This document shows, one piece after another, positions 16,701 through 25,110 of a stretch of DNA of 46,929 nt. The position numbers and the translations under genes are program-made. The notes beneath the pieces are model-generated. The model was not told the origin of the DNA and ran no database searches. It was given only the letters and a program-made list of their open reading frames with translations. Positions within the stretch are counted from its first letter, which is position 1; each line of letters starts with the position of its first letter. This stretch comes from an uncultured Lachnospiraceae bacterium (GTDB lineage: Bacteria; Bacillota; Clostridia; Lachnospirales; Lachnospiraceae), in assembly GCA_947626945.1 (NCBI GenBank), contig CANQUC010000016.1, forward strand, positions 1 to 46,929, written 5' to 3'.

Positions 16701-17880
16701 ATTCGACAATAAGCACTTCCGTAGTATCTATGGCGGTTTGAACAAGCTGTTCTATCTTTTCCGCCAGTTTTTTTTCAGAACGCCGGATTACCTGTATGTT
16801 GGGCTTGGTCACCGGGTGCTTAGCCACGAAAATGGTACAGCAGTCCTCAAAGGGAAGAATGGAGGTTTCGTAGGTTCCGATCTTTTCCGCGATCTCCACG
16901 ATCTCCTGCTTGTCAAAGCCGATCAGCGGACGGTATACCGGCATGGAGCACACGTCGTTGGTTGCCGCCAGGCTCTGCATGGTCTGGCTTGCCACCTGTC
17001 CGATGCTTTCCCCGGTAATCAGTCCCAGAGATCCTGTCTCCCCCGCAAAATGTTCCGCGATCCGCATCATATATCTTCGCATGATGATGGTCAGTTCATC
17101 GTGGGGGCATTTGTCGTAAATATACAGCTGGATCTCTGTAAAGTTTACAACATGCAGATAGATAGGCCCCGTATATCTGGCCACCTGCTTTGCAAGATCC
17201 ACCACTTTCTGCTTTGCCCTCTCGCTTGTGTAGGGCGGCGCGTGAAAGTAAACCGCGTCCAGCTTTACGCCCCGCTTGGCGATCATCCACCCGGCTACCG
17301 GGCTGTCGATTCCTCCGGAAAGAAGCAGCATTGCCTTTCCGTTTGTTCCCACAGGCATGCCCCCCGGCCCCGGGATCACCTGGGAATACAGATAAAATTC
17401 TTCACGGATCTCTACGGTGACCAGAATTTCAGGATGATGCACGTCTACTTTCATTTCCGGAAAAGCTTCCAGTACCGCGCTTCCAAGCTCCCGGTTCAAT
17501 TCCATGGAATCCAGCGGATAATCCTTTCTCGCTCTTCTGACGTTCATTTTGAAAGTCTGATTATGAACCGGATACGCCTCCTTTAAAAAGGCAGTCACAT
17601 GGCCGCAAAGGCTGTCCGGATCGCAGGCAGGCACCTGCACCACCGGGCAGATGCCGGAAATGCCAAACACTCGGCCAAGCCGTGTCAGAAGCTCCTCCCG
17701 GTCATAATCTCCCTGACAGTCCACATAAATGCGTCCCTGCTCCTTGGATACGGCAAAGGTACCCTCTGTTTTTTTCAATGCCCTGCGGATCTGGCGTACA
17801 AGCGCGTCCTCAAACAGATAACGGTTTTTTCCCTTGATCCCGATCTCCGCGTATTTAATCAAATATTTCTGATAGACCAT
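16699..17880 (-). CDS. thiI: tRNA 4-thiouridine synthase ThiI
   Basis: This is the tRNA uridine-8 sulfurtransferase (393 residues), which may also supply sulfur for thiamine thiazole. An N-terminal ferredoxin-like and THUMP region is followed by the PP-loop LLSGGIDSPVAGW near residue 183. The later segment GESIGQVASQTMQSL and the Cys pair in EDCCTIF are typical. It ends without the rhodanese domain found in E. coli ThiI, which is normal for Firmicutes, where a dedicated cysteine desulfurase usually provides the sulfur. No such gene is adjacent here. The ATG has GGAG at 6 nt. It is the last gene of the long operon, 9 bp after the fused CobW gene. Confidence 0.94.
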   Translation of the reverse strand: MVYQKYLIKYAEIGIKGKNRYLFEDALVRQIRRALKKTEGTFAVSKEQGRIYVDCQGDYDREELLTRLGRVFGISGICPVVQVPACDPDSLCGHVTAFLKEAYPVHNQTFKMNVRRARKDYPLDSMELNRELGSAVLEAFPEMKVDVHHPEILVTVEIREEFYLYSQVIPGPGGMPVGTNGKAMLLLSGGIDSPVAGWMIAKRGVKLDAVYFHAPPYTSERAKQKVVDLAKQVARYTGPIYLHVVNFTEIQLYIYDKCPHDELTIIMRRYMMRIAEHFAGETGSLGLITGESIGQVASQTMQSLAATNDVCSMPVYRPLIGFDKQEIVEIAEKIGTYETSILPFEDCCTIFVAKHPVTKPNIQVIRRSEKKLAEKIEQLVQTAIDTTEVLIVE

Positions 17881-17889
17881 TTCTGTCTC

Positions 17890-18831
17890 CTAGTTGAAAT
17901 AGACCAGATCTTCTTCCGGCTTATCCGCTTTCCTGATTTCTTCCACATACAGCACGGCGCCTTCTCCCTGATAAAGGGGATGATATTCTCCTTTCACCGT
18001 AGCGGTCACCCAGATCCAGTCTTTGACTTTCAGTTCGTCTGAAAATTCATAGTTGCTCAGCAGACCGATAAAGGCAATGTCCTCGGCGCAGCAGGTCATG
18101 GCAAATCTGCCCGCCACAAAACAGCCCTTTGGAATCTCTCTGTTTTTGTATACAATGGCCCGGAATGTGACTTTTTTCCCCGCGTATTTTTCCGGATGAT
18201 CCATGGCATCCAGATACCAGATGCCGAAATCATCGTCGCAGACAGTAATCTCCGGCTTGGACAGATCAAAGGGCAGCTGCTCTTCCTGAGGGCTGAGCAC
18301 ATGGCCGTCCGCGGACTCATAAATGATCTGCGCCATACGGTTTACCGCCTTGATGTTTCTGCGGAACATGGTCTGATCCGTATCGTCCCCGCAGCGGTTG
18401 ATGATAATCAGATCCGCAAAGGTCACCTGCTCCATCACCAGCGATTTCATATTGTTGATGTACATGTTAAAGGTGGTGGAATCAATGGTGCACAGGATCT
18501 GAGCCATCACCCATTTTCTGGGAAGCTCCGTCTCCATAAATTTTTTAAGCCGCCACATGCCGTTAAACTCCACGATGACCCGCCGGGGCTTGTACTGAGA
18601 GCTGCAGGTTCTTAAAAAGTCCGGCGTAAGGTCCTCCTCATTTTCCACCCGCTCAATAAAGGTGTTTCCCTGCCGCAGCTCTTCCTCGTCAAACTCCACT
18701 TCCCCCTCCTCGCACAGGATCAAAAGGGTCTTTTCTCCTGTGGCAAAATCCTCGTCATGAAGGGTATCGTTGATAAATGTGGATTTTCCGCTGTCCAGAA
18801 AACCGGTAAACAAAAATACGGGGATCTCCAT
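17890..18831 (-). CDS. CobW-like GTPase fused to a YcgQ-like C-terminal domain
   Basis: This 313-residue protein has an N-terminal CobW-type P-loop (GFLDSGKST, residues 10-18). It lacks the CxCC metal motif and has NRCGDD where NKxD is usual, so it is a diverged member. From about residue 215 a second domain resembles the C-terminal part of YcgQ/TIGR03943 proteins: a YK-type segment, then RFAMTCCAED (242-251) and an OB-like region to LYVEEI. TIGR03943 proteins pair with a YcgR-type permease and occur in zinc-limitation regulons (family knowledge). It lies 18 bp after the His-rich CobW GTPase, suggesting joint metal handling. The metal, partner and GTP hydrolysis are unproven. Confidence 0.75.
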   Translation of the reverse strand: MEIPVFLFTGFLDSGKSTFINDTLHDEDFATGEKTLLILCEEGEVEFDEEELRQGNTFIERVENEEDLTPDFLRTCSSQYKPRRVIVEFNGMWRLKKFMETELPRKWVMAQILCTIDSTTFNMYINNMKSLVMEQVTFADLIIINRCGDDTDQTMFRRNIKAVNRMAQIIYESADGHVLSPQEEQLPFDLSKPEITVCDDDFGIWYLDAMDHPEKYAGKKVTFRAIVYKNREIPKGCFVAGRFAMTCCAEDIAFIGLLSNYEFSDELKVKDWIWVTATVKGEYHPLYQGEGAVLYVEEIRKADKPEEDLVYFN

Positions 18832-18849
18832 GGTATCCGCCTGCCTTTC

Positions 18850-20034
18850 CTATGCAATGCGGAAGAGTTCTTTCAGCTTCTCTTCCTTCAGTTCCGTTCC
18901 GATCACGCAGACCCGTCCGGTATACTCTGCCTGGCCTTCCCGCACTTCATACTCCCCGGGAACCATGTCAAAATAAATCCATTTTCCGTCAGCGCCTGCC
19001 ACCATTCCTTTTGCCCTGAGGATCGTACCGCATTCCCCGGTATCGGCCAGCTTCTGAAGAGCGGACCGGATCTCGTCTTCCGTGTATCGGACTGGGGTCT
19101 CTCTGCCCCAGCTGGTAAAGATCTCGTCAGCATGGTGATGGTGATGATGATCATGGTCATGATCATGATCACAGCCGCAGTCATGGTCGTGATCGTGGTC
19201 ATGATCATAATGATGATCGTGGTCATGATGGTCGTGGTCATGATCGTGCTCATGATCGTGGTCGTGATGGTCATGGTCGTGGTCGTGATGATCGTGGTCG
19301 TGATGGTCGTGCTCATGATCATGGTCGTGGTCATGATGGTCATGGTGGTCATGATCATGATCATGGTCGTGATCATGGTCGTGTTCGTGGTCATGGTGAT
19401 GAGCTTTTGTCTCTGCCAGCAGTTCCTCCGCCATCCGGTTTGCCTGCTCCATCGCCTCTATGATCTGCTTGCCTTCCAGCTGATCCCAGGGCGTGGTAAT
19501 AACCGCCGCTCCCTGATTGTGCTCCCGCAGCAGGCTAACGCATGCCTCCAGCTTATCCTGGGTAATATTCTGAGTACGGCTGAGAATAATGGTCTTTGCC
19601 GTTTCCACCTGATTGGTGAAGAACTCACCGAAGTTCTTCATATACACCTTTGCCTTATTGGCGTCCACCACCGCCACGGAAGCAGTCAGCTCCAGTTCGG
19701 CATCTTCCGCCACCCGTTCTACCGCTTTTTCCACATCCGACAGCTTTCCCACGCCGGAAGGCTCAATGAGGATCCGGTCCGGCTTATAGGTGGACACCAC
19801 CTCTTTCAGCGCCTTGCCGAAATCTCCCACCAGGGAACAGCAGATACAGCCGCTGTTCATCTCGGAGATCTGGATGCCGGCGTCCTTTAAAAATCCTCCG
19901 TCTATTCCGATCTCCCCAAATTCATTTTCAATGAGAACGATCTGCTCTCCCTGATATGCTTCTTTCAGAAGCTTTTTGATCAGCGTGGTCTTCCCCGCTC
20001 CTAAAAAGCCGGAAATCACTGTTACTTTTGTCAT
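18850..20034 (-). CDS. CobW-family GTPase / metallochaperone with a 90-residue His-Asp tract
   Basis: This 394-residue COG0523 GTPase has P-loop GFLGAGKTT (residues 9-17), Walker-B-like ENEFGE, and the metal motif GCICC (62-66). SRTQ (152-155) stands in the position of NKxD. Residues 212-301 are almost only His, Asp and a few Glu (about 50 His), interrupted once by CGC. A CobW C-terminal domain follows (CGTILRAKGMV onward). The family inserts metal into client proteins or allocates zinc, nickel or cobalt; the His tract probably stores or buffers metal. The start at 20034 (MTKVTV) has GGAGGG; upstream in-frame starts overlap cinA. It is co-transcribed with the fused CobW gene. Confidence 0.88.
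   Translation of the reverse strand: MTKVTVISGFLGAGKTTLIKKLLKEAYQGEQIVLIENEFGEIGIDGGFLKDAGIQISEMNSGCICCSLVGDFGKALKEVVSTYKPDRILIEPSGVGKLSDVEKAVERVAEDAELELTASVAVVDANKAKVYMKNFGEFFTNQVETAKTIILSRTQNITQDKLEACVSLLREHNQGAAVITTPWDQLEGKQIIEAMEQANRMAEELLAETKAHHHDHEHDHDHDHDHDHDHHDHHDHDHDHEHDHHDHDHHDHDHDHHDHDHEHDHDHDHHDHDHHYDHDHDHDHDCGCDHDHDHDHHHHHHADEIFTSWGRETPVRYTEDEIRSALQKLADTGECGTILRAKGMVAGADGKWIYFDMVPGEYEVREGQAEYTGRVCVIGTELKEEKLKELFRIA
19132..19401 (-). repeat. Low-complexity (GAT/CAT)n repeat encoding the His-Asp tract
   Basis: About 270 bp of imperfect alternating His and Asp codons (CAT/CAC and GAT/GAC), with runs of six His codons at the C-terminal end and one CGC interruption. The opposite strand gives a meaningless Met/Val frame. 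Such a tract can gain or lose codons by slippage without shifting frame. Confidence 0.9.
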
Positions 20035-20060
20035 TGTCAATCCCTCCATTGTCTTTTTCG

Positions 20061-21332
20061 TCAACGAATCTGGGGCAGGATACATTCCCGCAGCAGCGTC
20101 AGAGCGCAAACCACGCTGCTCTCCCGGATTTTCTCCCTGTTTCCGTCAAAATGATATTCCCGCACAGTTACCTGTCCCTTTACAGAACAGGCAATAAAAA
20201 CCGTCCCTACCGGCTTCTCCTCCGTGCCTCCATGAGGGCCTGCGATCCCGGTAACGGCAATGGCCACATCCGCTCCGGCATTTGCCGCCGCGCCCTTTGC
20301 CATCTCCGCGGCCACCCTGTCGCTGACCGGACTGTATTTCTTGATCAGCCCTTTCGGAATGCCCAGCAGCCTGTGCTTTGCCTTGTTGGAATAAGTCACA
20401 TAACCCTGCTTCAACACCTCCGACACGCCGGAAACATTCACCAGTCTCGCCGTAAGCAGCCCGCCTGTGCAGGATTCCGCTGTGGCCAGAGAGTATTTTC
20501 TTTCTTTCAGGATATCCACCAGGGCTTCCTCCAGGGTTCCGTCCTCTTTTGTAGAAAATATATGAACGCCAAACCGTTTTTTCAGTTCGCGCACCATGGG
20601 CTTTACAAGCTTTTTCCCCTGTTCTTCGTTCTCCGCTTTGGCCGTCACCCGCAAATGAACCTCACCGGTCCTGGCATAGGTGGCAATGGTGGGATTCGTC
20701 TGCCCTTCGATCAGATCCCCGATCATGGACGCCGCCTTGCTTTCCCCGATCCCGCAAAGCTTCACCATACGGGAATAAATGATGCCCGGGCTTCGCTTCT
20801 GCAGATAGGGAAATACGCTTTTTTCAAACATGGGTCTCATTTCTCCGGGAGGACCCGGCAGCAAAATGACCTGCTTTCCCTGACAGTCTACGATCAGCCC
20901 CGGGGCCGTGCCGTTGGGGTTTGGAAGCACTGTGGCGCCTTCCGGAACCAGAGCCTGCTTCCAGTTGTTTTCCGTAATATCCTTTTGCTTGATGCGGCGG
21001 GCTTCAAAGAAATCCGCCACCACTTTTCTGGCTTTGGGATCTTCCACAAGCTTCCGTCCTGCAGCTTTCGCGGTCACCTCTTTTGTCAGGTCGTCCTTTG
21101 TGGGTCCAAGGCCCCCTGTCAGAATTACAATATCCGACCGGGAGATTGCCTGTGTCAGCGCCTGCGTCAGCCGCTCCTCATTATCCCCTACCACCGTCTG
21201 GAAATAGAGAGACAGGCCAAGCCGGGCGCATTGCTCCGACAGGTACGCCGCGTTGGTATTGACGATATTGCCAAGCAGGATCTCCGTGCCGACGCTGATC
21301 AGCTCCGCCACCATCCCATTGTTTTCTTCCAA
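20061..21332 (-). CDS. cinA: CinA-family protein (nicotinamide-nucleotide amidohydrolase)
   Basis: The protein has two domains. The N-terminal MoaB/MoCF-like COG1058 domain carries ISVGTEILLGNIVNTNA and GGLGPTKDDLT. The C-terminal CinA/PncC domain carries AESCTGGLLTARLV and VTGIAGPHGG. The latter deamidates nicotinamide mononucleotide and the former acts on ADP-ribose-type compounds, recycling pyridine nucleotides; the gene is also linked to competence in some Firmicutes. A TTG at 21332 has GAAGGG at 7 nt and follows the pgsA stop by 1 bp; an ATG at 21314 matches homologue starts better but has a weaker site. The start is uncertain, the product is not. Confidence 0.92.
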   Translation of the reverse strand: MEENNGMVAELISVGTEILLGNIVNTNAAYLSEQCARLGLSLYFQTVVGDNEERLTQALTQAISRSDIVILTGGLGPTKDDLTKEVTAKAAGRKLVEDPKARKVVADFFEARRIKQKDITENNWKQALVPEGATVLPNPNGTAPGLIVDCQGKQVILLPGPPGEMRPMFEKSVFPYLQKRSPGIIYSRMVKLCGIGESKAASMIGDLIEGQTNPTIATYARTGEVHLRVTAKAENEEQGKKLVKPMVRELKKRFGVHIFSTKEDGTLEEALVDILKERKYSLATAESCTGGLLTARLVNVSGVSEVLKQGYVTYSNKAKHRLLGIPKGLIKKYSPVSDRVAAEMAKGAAANAGADVAIAVTGIAGPHGGTEEKPVGTVFIACSVKGQVTVREYHFDGNREKIRESSVVCALTLLRECILPQIR

Positions 21333-21333
21333 A

Positions 21334-21876
21334 TCATTTCCCTTCTTTCAGTACATCCGCGTTTTTTCTGATATAATCAACCAAAGAAATCACAGTCAGG
21401 GCCAGCGCCAGCCAGATCAAAATCAGACAGATCACCTGATACCAGAAATAAGGCAGGTTCAGAATCAAAAAGATAATCATCAGCATCTGCACCACTGTTT
21501 TGATCTTTCCCCAGTAGCTGGCTGCGATGACTACGCCGTTGTCCGACGCCACCAGCCTGAATCCGCTGATCATAAATTCTCTGGCAATGATTATAATTAC
21601 CACCCACGCAGGCAGCTGCCCGGTTTCCACCATACAGATCAGCGCGGAGCATACCAGAAGCTTGTCGGCAAGAGGGTCCATAAATTTTCCAAAGTCTGTT
21701 ACCAGGTTGTTTTTCCTTGCGAGATAACCGTCCAGAGTATCGGTCAGGCTTGCCGCCACAAAGATCGCCAGGGCGATATATTTGGATGCGCCTCCCGCAA
21801 AGTCCGTCAGCATAAAAAACACAAAAAACGGAACCATCAGGATCCGCAGGATCGTCAGTTTGTTGGGCAAATTCAT
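21334..21876 (-). CDS. pgsA: CDP-diacylglycerol-glycerol-3-phosphate 3-phosphatidyltransferase PgsA
   Basis: This integral membrane enzyme of 180 residues makes phosphatidylglycerol phosphate, the committed step to phosphatidylglycerol. The N-terminus MNLPNKLTILRIL is typical. The CDP-alcohol phosphotransferase signature DTLDGYLARKNNLVTDFGKFMDPLADK shows the expected Asp residues. Four or five membrane helices follow. The ATG at 21876 agrees with relatives although AAAGGA lies a little far away (12 nt); an ATG at 21888 is too close to it. The gene sits between rimO and cinA, a common Firmicutes order. Confidence 0.93.
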   Translation of the reverse strand: MNLPNKLTILRILMVPFFVFFMLTDFAGGASKYIALAIFVAASLTDTLDGYLARKNNLVTDFGKFMDPLADKLLVCSALICMVETGQLPAWVVIIIIAREFMISGFRLVASDNGVVIAASYWGKIKTVVQMLMIIFLILNLPYFWYQVICLILIWLALALTVISLVDYIRKNADVLKEGK

Positions 21877-21901
21877 TTTTGGAATCATTCCTTTCTTTTG
21901 T

Positions 21902-23239
21902 TCAATCCGGCAGATATTCTCCAATCAGATCGTACTCCTCCGCTTCTGTGACCACCGCGGTGACCAGATCACCGGAAACAAAGGTCTCTTCCGCGGGAAG
22001 AAACAGATAACCGTCCACATCAGGGGCATCTCTGTAGGTTCTTGCCACATAAACCCCCTCCTCCGGCAGGCTCCCCTCAATCATGACCTGAAGCGTTCTG
22101 CCCACCAGCTTTCTGCCCTTTTCAAAGGAAATTCGCTGCTGCAGCTCCATAAGGGCGTCCCGCCGTTGTTCTTTGATCTTCTCCGGGATCTGATCCTCCA
22201 TAGCGGCAGCCGGCGTGTTTTCCTCGGGGGAATAGGGAAATACCCCCAGACGGTCAAACTCCATGGCATCTACAAATTCCATCAGTTCCTGAAACTGTTT
22301 TGTTGTCTCTCCGGGGAAACCGGTGATCAATGTTGTGCGGAGGGCAATGTCCGGAATCTGCCGGCGCAGATCGCCTATGATATCCTCAAGCTGTTTTCTG
22401 GTTGTACGCCTGCCCATTTTCTTCAGGATCCCGTCGCTGCAGTGCTGAATGGGAATATCCAGATAATGGCAGATCTTCGGCTCCCTTGCCATGACCTCTA
22501 TAAGCTCCTGCGTCACTTCCTCCGGATAGCAGTACAGAATCCGGATCCACTGAAGCCCCTCTATGCGGCACAGCGCTTCCAGAAGCCGCGGCAGCTTTTT
22601 TTCTCCGTAAAGATCCACCCCATACAGGGTAGTTTCCTGGGCCACCAGAATCAGTTCCTTTACGCCCTGATCCGCCAGTTCCTGTGCCTCCCCCAAAAGC
22701 TCCTCCATGGGAACGCTTCTGTACGGGCCCCGTATGGAAGGGATCACGCAATAGGTACAATGCTTATTGCAGCCCTCGGCAATTTTCAGATAGGCATAAT
22801 GTCCGCCGGTTGTGATCATCCGTTTTGTTTTTCTTCCGGGAAGCCTGTCCAGAGGCTGCAGATCTGTTTTTTCCTGACCTGCCAAAACATCCTTTACCAC
22901 TTGGGCAATCTGATCCCAGGCGGTGGTTCCTACAATGGCATCCACCTCCGGAATCTCCTGCCGGATCTCTTTTGCGTAACGCTGCGCCAGACAGCCGGTA
23001 ACGATCAGCGCCCTGCAGCTGCCCGCCTCCTTGTAGGCTCCCAGATCCAGAATGGTCTGAATGCTTTCTTCTTTGGCGTCATTGATGAAGCAGCAGGTAT
23101 TTACGATCAGCACGTCTGCCTCAGCTTCCTCGCTGGTAAAAGCATACCCCTCAGAGGACAACAAACCTAGCATCACTTCCGTGTCTACTAGGTTTTTATC
23201 GCATCCCAGAGAAACAAACATGATTTTTGTCTGTTCCAT
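21902..23239 (-). CDS. rimO: Ribosomal protein S12 methylthiotransferase RimO
   Basis: This radical-SAM enzyme (445 residues) methylthiolates a conserved Asp of ribosomal protein S12. The first Cys is in SLGCDKNLVDTEVM, the hallmark that separates RimO from MiaB and MtaB. The other UPF0004 cysteines are in NTCCFINDAKEES and VTGCLAQRY. The radical-SAM triad CNKHCTYC precedes VIPSIRGPYRS. A C-terminal TRAM domain contains DAPDVDGYLFL. The ATG at 23239 has a weak AAGAAAG site, but the gene lies 5 bp after rpoZ and is probably coupled. Confidence 0.95.
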   Translation of the reverse strand: MEQTKIMFVSLGCDKNLVDTEVMLGLLSSEGYAFTSEEAEADVLIVNTCCFINDAKEESIQTILDLGAYKEAGSCRALIVTGCLAQRYAKEIRQEIPEVDAIVGTTAWDQIAQVVKDVLAGQEKTDLQPLDRLPGRKTKRMITTGGHYAYLKIAEGCNKHCTYCVIPSIRGPYRSVPMEELLGEAQELADQGVKELILVAQETTLYGVDLYGEKKLPRLLEALCRIEGLQWIRILYCYPEEVTQELIEVMAREPKICHYLDIPIQHCSDGILKKMGRRTTRKQLEDIIGDLRRQIPDIALRTTLITGFPGETTKQFQELMEFVDAMEFDRLGVFPYSPEENTPAAAMEDQIPEKIKEQRRDALMELQQRISFEKGRKLVGRTLQVMIEGSLPEEGVYVARTYRDAPDVDGYLFLPAEETFVSGDLVTAVVTEAEEYDLIGEYLPD

Positions 23240-23244
23240 CTTTC

Positions 23245-23487
23245 TTATTCGCTTTCCTCTTCGTCTCCTACGATCTTGATCTTGCCTTCCTCCAGCTCCT
23301 CCACTGCAATGGAAAGGGCTTTGTTGCTCTGGGTATCCACCAGAGGCTCATCTCCGGCAATGATCTGCCTTGCCCGCTTTGAAGTGGCCAGCACAATGCT
23401 GTAACGGCTGTTGATCACCGGCTGTTCTCCCTCTTCCACCTCGCTGTTCACCACATTCATCAAATCGTTGTAAGATGGTCTTAACAT
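23245..23487 (-). CDS. rpoZ: RNA polymerase omega subunit
   Basis: This 80-residue omega subunit helps assemble beta-prime into RNA polymerase. It starts MLRPSYNDLM, with NSRYSIVLATSKRARQII as the conserved core and an acidic C-terminal tail (VGDEEESE). The ATG at 23487 has GGAG at 7 nt and overlaps the gmk stop by 7 nt; upstream in-frame starts within gmk are rejected. The gmk-rpoZ pair is standard in Firmicutes. Confidence 0.93.
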   Translation of the reverse strand: MLRPSYNDLMNVVNSEVEEGEQPVINSRYSIVLATSKRARQIIAGDEPLVDTQSNKALSIAVEELEEGKIKIVGDEEESE

Positions 23488-24050
23488 GACAGGTCTCCTT
23501 TCTGAATCCGCTTGTGCAGCTTCTGCACACATTCCTCTAAATCATCATTGACCAGATAATAGTCATAATATTCCATATATTTGATTTCTTCCCTGGCTCT
23601 TGCCATTCGCTGTTCAATAACCTCCGCCGTTTCTGTCCCCCGATTTACCAGCCGGCGCTTCAGTTCCCGGAAGCTGGGAGGCAGCACAAAAATCAGCAGC
23701 GCCTGAGGATATCGTTCTTTTACCTTCAGGGCACCCTGCATTTCAATCTCCAGAAGCACGTCTTTTCCCCTGGCCAGATTTTCCTCCACAAAGGCCCTGG
23801 GCGTTCCGTAATAGTTGCCCACATACCCGGCATATTCTACAAATCCGTCTTCCCGGATCATCTGCTGAAATTCCTCATCGGTACTGAAAATATAATGAAC
23901 GCCGTCCTTTTCTCCTGCTCTTGGCATGCGGGTGGTTCGGGATACCGACAGACAATAATTGTCGTACTCCTCCATCAGCCGTTTTACAAGCGTTCCCTTT
24001 CCTGTTCCGGAAAAACCGGAAATGACTGCTAATCTTCCCTGCAAAATCAT
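23481..24050 (-). CDS. gmk: Guanylate kinase
   Basis: Guanylate kinase (189 residues) phosphorylates GMP to GDP with ATP and so feeds GTP and (p)ppGpp pools. The P-loop GFSGTGKGT is at residues 12-20, and the GMP-binding region runs from SRTTRMPRAGEKDGVHY to the YVGNYYGT segment. The lid region includes RLVNRGTETAEVI. The ATG follows GGGACGG. The gene comes 33 bp after yicC; the remA gene that often lies between them in Bacillus is absent. Confidence 0.95.
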   Translation of the reverse strand: MILQGRLAVISGFSGTGKGTLVKRLMEEYDNYCLSVSRTTRMPRAGEKDGVHYIFSTDEEFQQMIREDGFVEYAGYVGNYYGTPRAFVEENLARGKDVLLEIEMQGALKVKERYPQALLIFVLPPSFRELKRRLVNRGTETAEVIEQRMARAREEIKYMEYYDYYLVNDDLEECVQKLHKRIQKGDLSC

Positions 24051-24083
24051 CCGTCCCTTTTCTTCGTAATCGCGCTTTAATCT

Positions 24084-24962
24084 TTACTCCAGGTTCTGGA
24101 TCTGTTCCCGCACTTTTTCAATTTCCGTTTTCAATATGATGGCGCTGTTGGATATGTCCAGACTGCCGGACTTTGACAAAATGGTGTTGGCCTCCCGGTT
24201 CATTTCCTGGGCAATAAAGTCCAGCTTTTTCCCAACGGCTCCGCCTTTATTCAAAGTTTCCCTCATGTTGCGGATATGACTTTTCAGCCGCACCGTCTCC
24301 TCATCCACGCAGACCTTATCCGCGAAAATGGTAACCTCCGTTGCCAGCCGTCCCTCGTCAAGGGAAAGATCCCCAAGCACTTCCCGGATCTTGCTCTCCA
24401 GCTTAGCGCGGTATTCTTCCACCAGTCCGGGAGAATCATTTTCAATCTCTTCCACACAGGCTTCAATGCGGTCCAGTTTTTCCAGAAGATCCCGGTGAAG
24501 ATGGTCTCCCTCTGCGGCACGGCTCTCCAGGAAATGCTCCAGAGCCTCCCTTACCGCCGTTTCAAGAAGTTTCCAAAGCTCCTCCTGATCTTCAGGCGTC
24601 TCCTGCATCACCAGTACTTCCGGACACTTTACAAGAGTGGATACGGTCATATCATTTTCCAGGGCAAACGTACTGCTGATCTGCTGGAAATAATCCACAT
24701 ACTCCTTTGCAAGAGCCTGATTGTAGCAAAGGGCGGCGCTATGCTGGGACAGATCCTCATAATTGACAAACACATCCATCTTGCCCCGCTCCACATGCTC
24801 CTTTAAAATACTGCGGACAGCGCTCTCAAAGGCAAGCAGTTTTTTGGGCATACGGATATTCACGTCAAAATAGCGGTGATTGACGGACTTCATTTCCACT
24901 GTGAACTTTCGGTTTTCATCGGAAGCCTCTGATCTTCCAAAGCCTGTCATACTTCTTATCAT
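24084..24962 (-). CDS. YicC/YloC-family endoribonuclease
   Basis: This 292-residue protein of the YicC/YloC family is a stress-associated endoribonuclease in E. coli and B. subtilis. It starts MIRSMTGFGRSEA, the family hallmark, followed by KSVNHRYFDVNIRMPK. The C-terminal DUF1732 part contains GKKLDFIAQEMNREANTILSKS, which holds the conserved Glu and Asn residues. The operon promoter lies 33 bp upstream. It is the first of nine tightly packed genes down to thiI. Confidence 0.93.
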   Translation of the reverse strand: MIRSMTGFGRSEASDENRKFTVEMKSVNHRYFDVNIRMPKKLLAFESAVRSILKEHVERGKMDVFVNYEDLSQHSAALCYNQALAKEYVDYFQQISSTFALENDMTVSTLVKCPEVLVMQETPEDQEELWKLLETAVREALEHFLESRAAEGDHLHRDLLEKLDRIEACVEEIENDSPGLVEEYRAKLESKIREVLGDLSLDEGRLATEVTIFADKVCVDEETVRLKSHIRNMRETLNKGGAVGKKLDFIAQEMNREANTILSKSGSLDISNSAIILKTEIEKVREQIQNLE

Positions 24963-24994
24963 AGGGCTGCTCCTTTACTGTCATGATCGGATAT

Positions 24995-25023
24995 ATTATA
25001 CAAAATTTTCCCATCCCCGTCAA
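24995..25023 (-). promoter_or_regulatory. Sigma-A promoter of the yicC-to-thiI operon
   Basis: On the minus strand, TTGACG (25018-25023) and a perfect TATAAT (24995-25000) are separated by 17 bp, preceded by the terminator of the dockerin gene. It is the only strong promoter seen before the terminator at 16668-16700. Confidence 0.8.
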
Positions 25024-25047
25024 CGGTCAGGTTTTAGGAGTTTTTTC

Positions 25048-25093
25048 AAAAAAAGCGTCCCCAAATGTGCATTGTGCTCACATTTGGGGACGC
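25048..25093 (-). terminator. Strong intrinsic terminator after the dockerin gene
   Basis: A perfect 15-bp GC-rich stem (arms GCGTCCCCAAATGTG and its complement, 9-nt loop) is followed by seven Ts on the minus strand. It insulates the dockerin gene from the yicC operon. Confidence 0.92.
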
Positions 25094-25110
25094 ATGGTCA
25101 GCAATGAGAT

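Noticed and set aside
16521-16709. Minus-strand frame opposite the HPr-like gene
   Set aside because: It overlaps the terminator and is antisense to a gene with its own promoter and ribosome site.
19132-19401. Repeat tract considered as a CRISPR array
   Set aside because: There are no regular spacers; the pattern is an in-frame codon repeat within a GTPase gene.
18757-19890. Long plus-strand frame rich in Met, Val and Ile opposite the His-rich CobW gene
   Set aside because: It is the antisense image of the CAT/GAT codon repeat; no ribosome site, and the minus strand has an intact CobW domain architecture.
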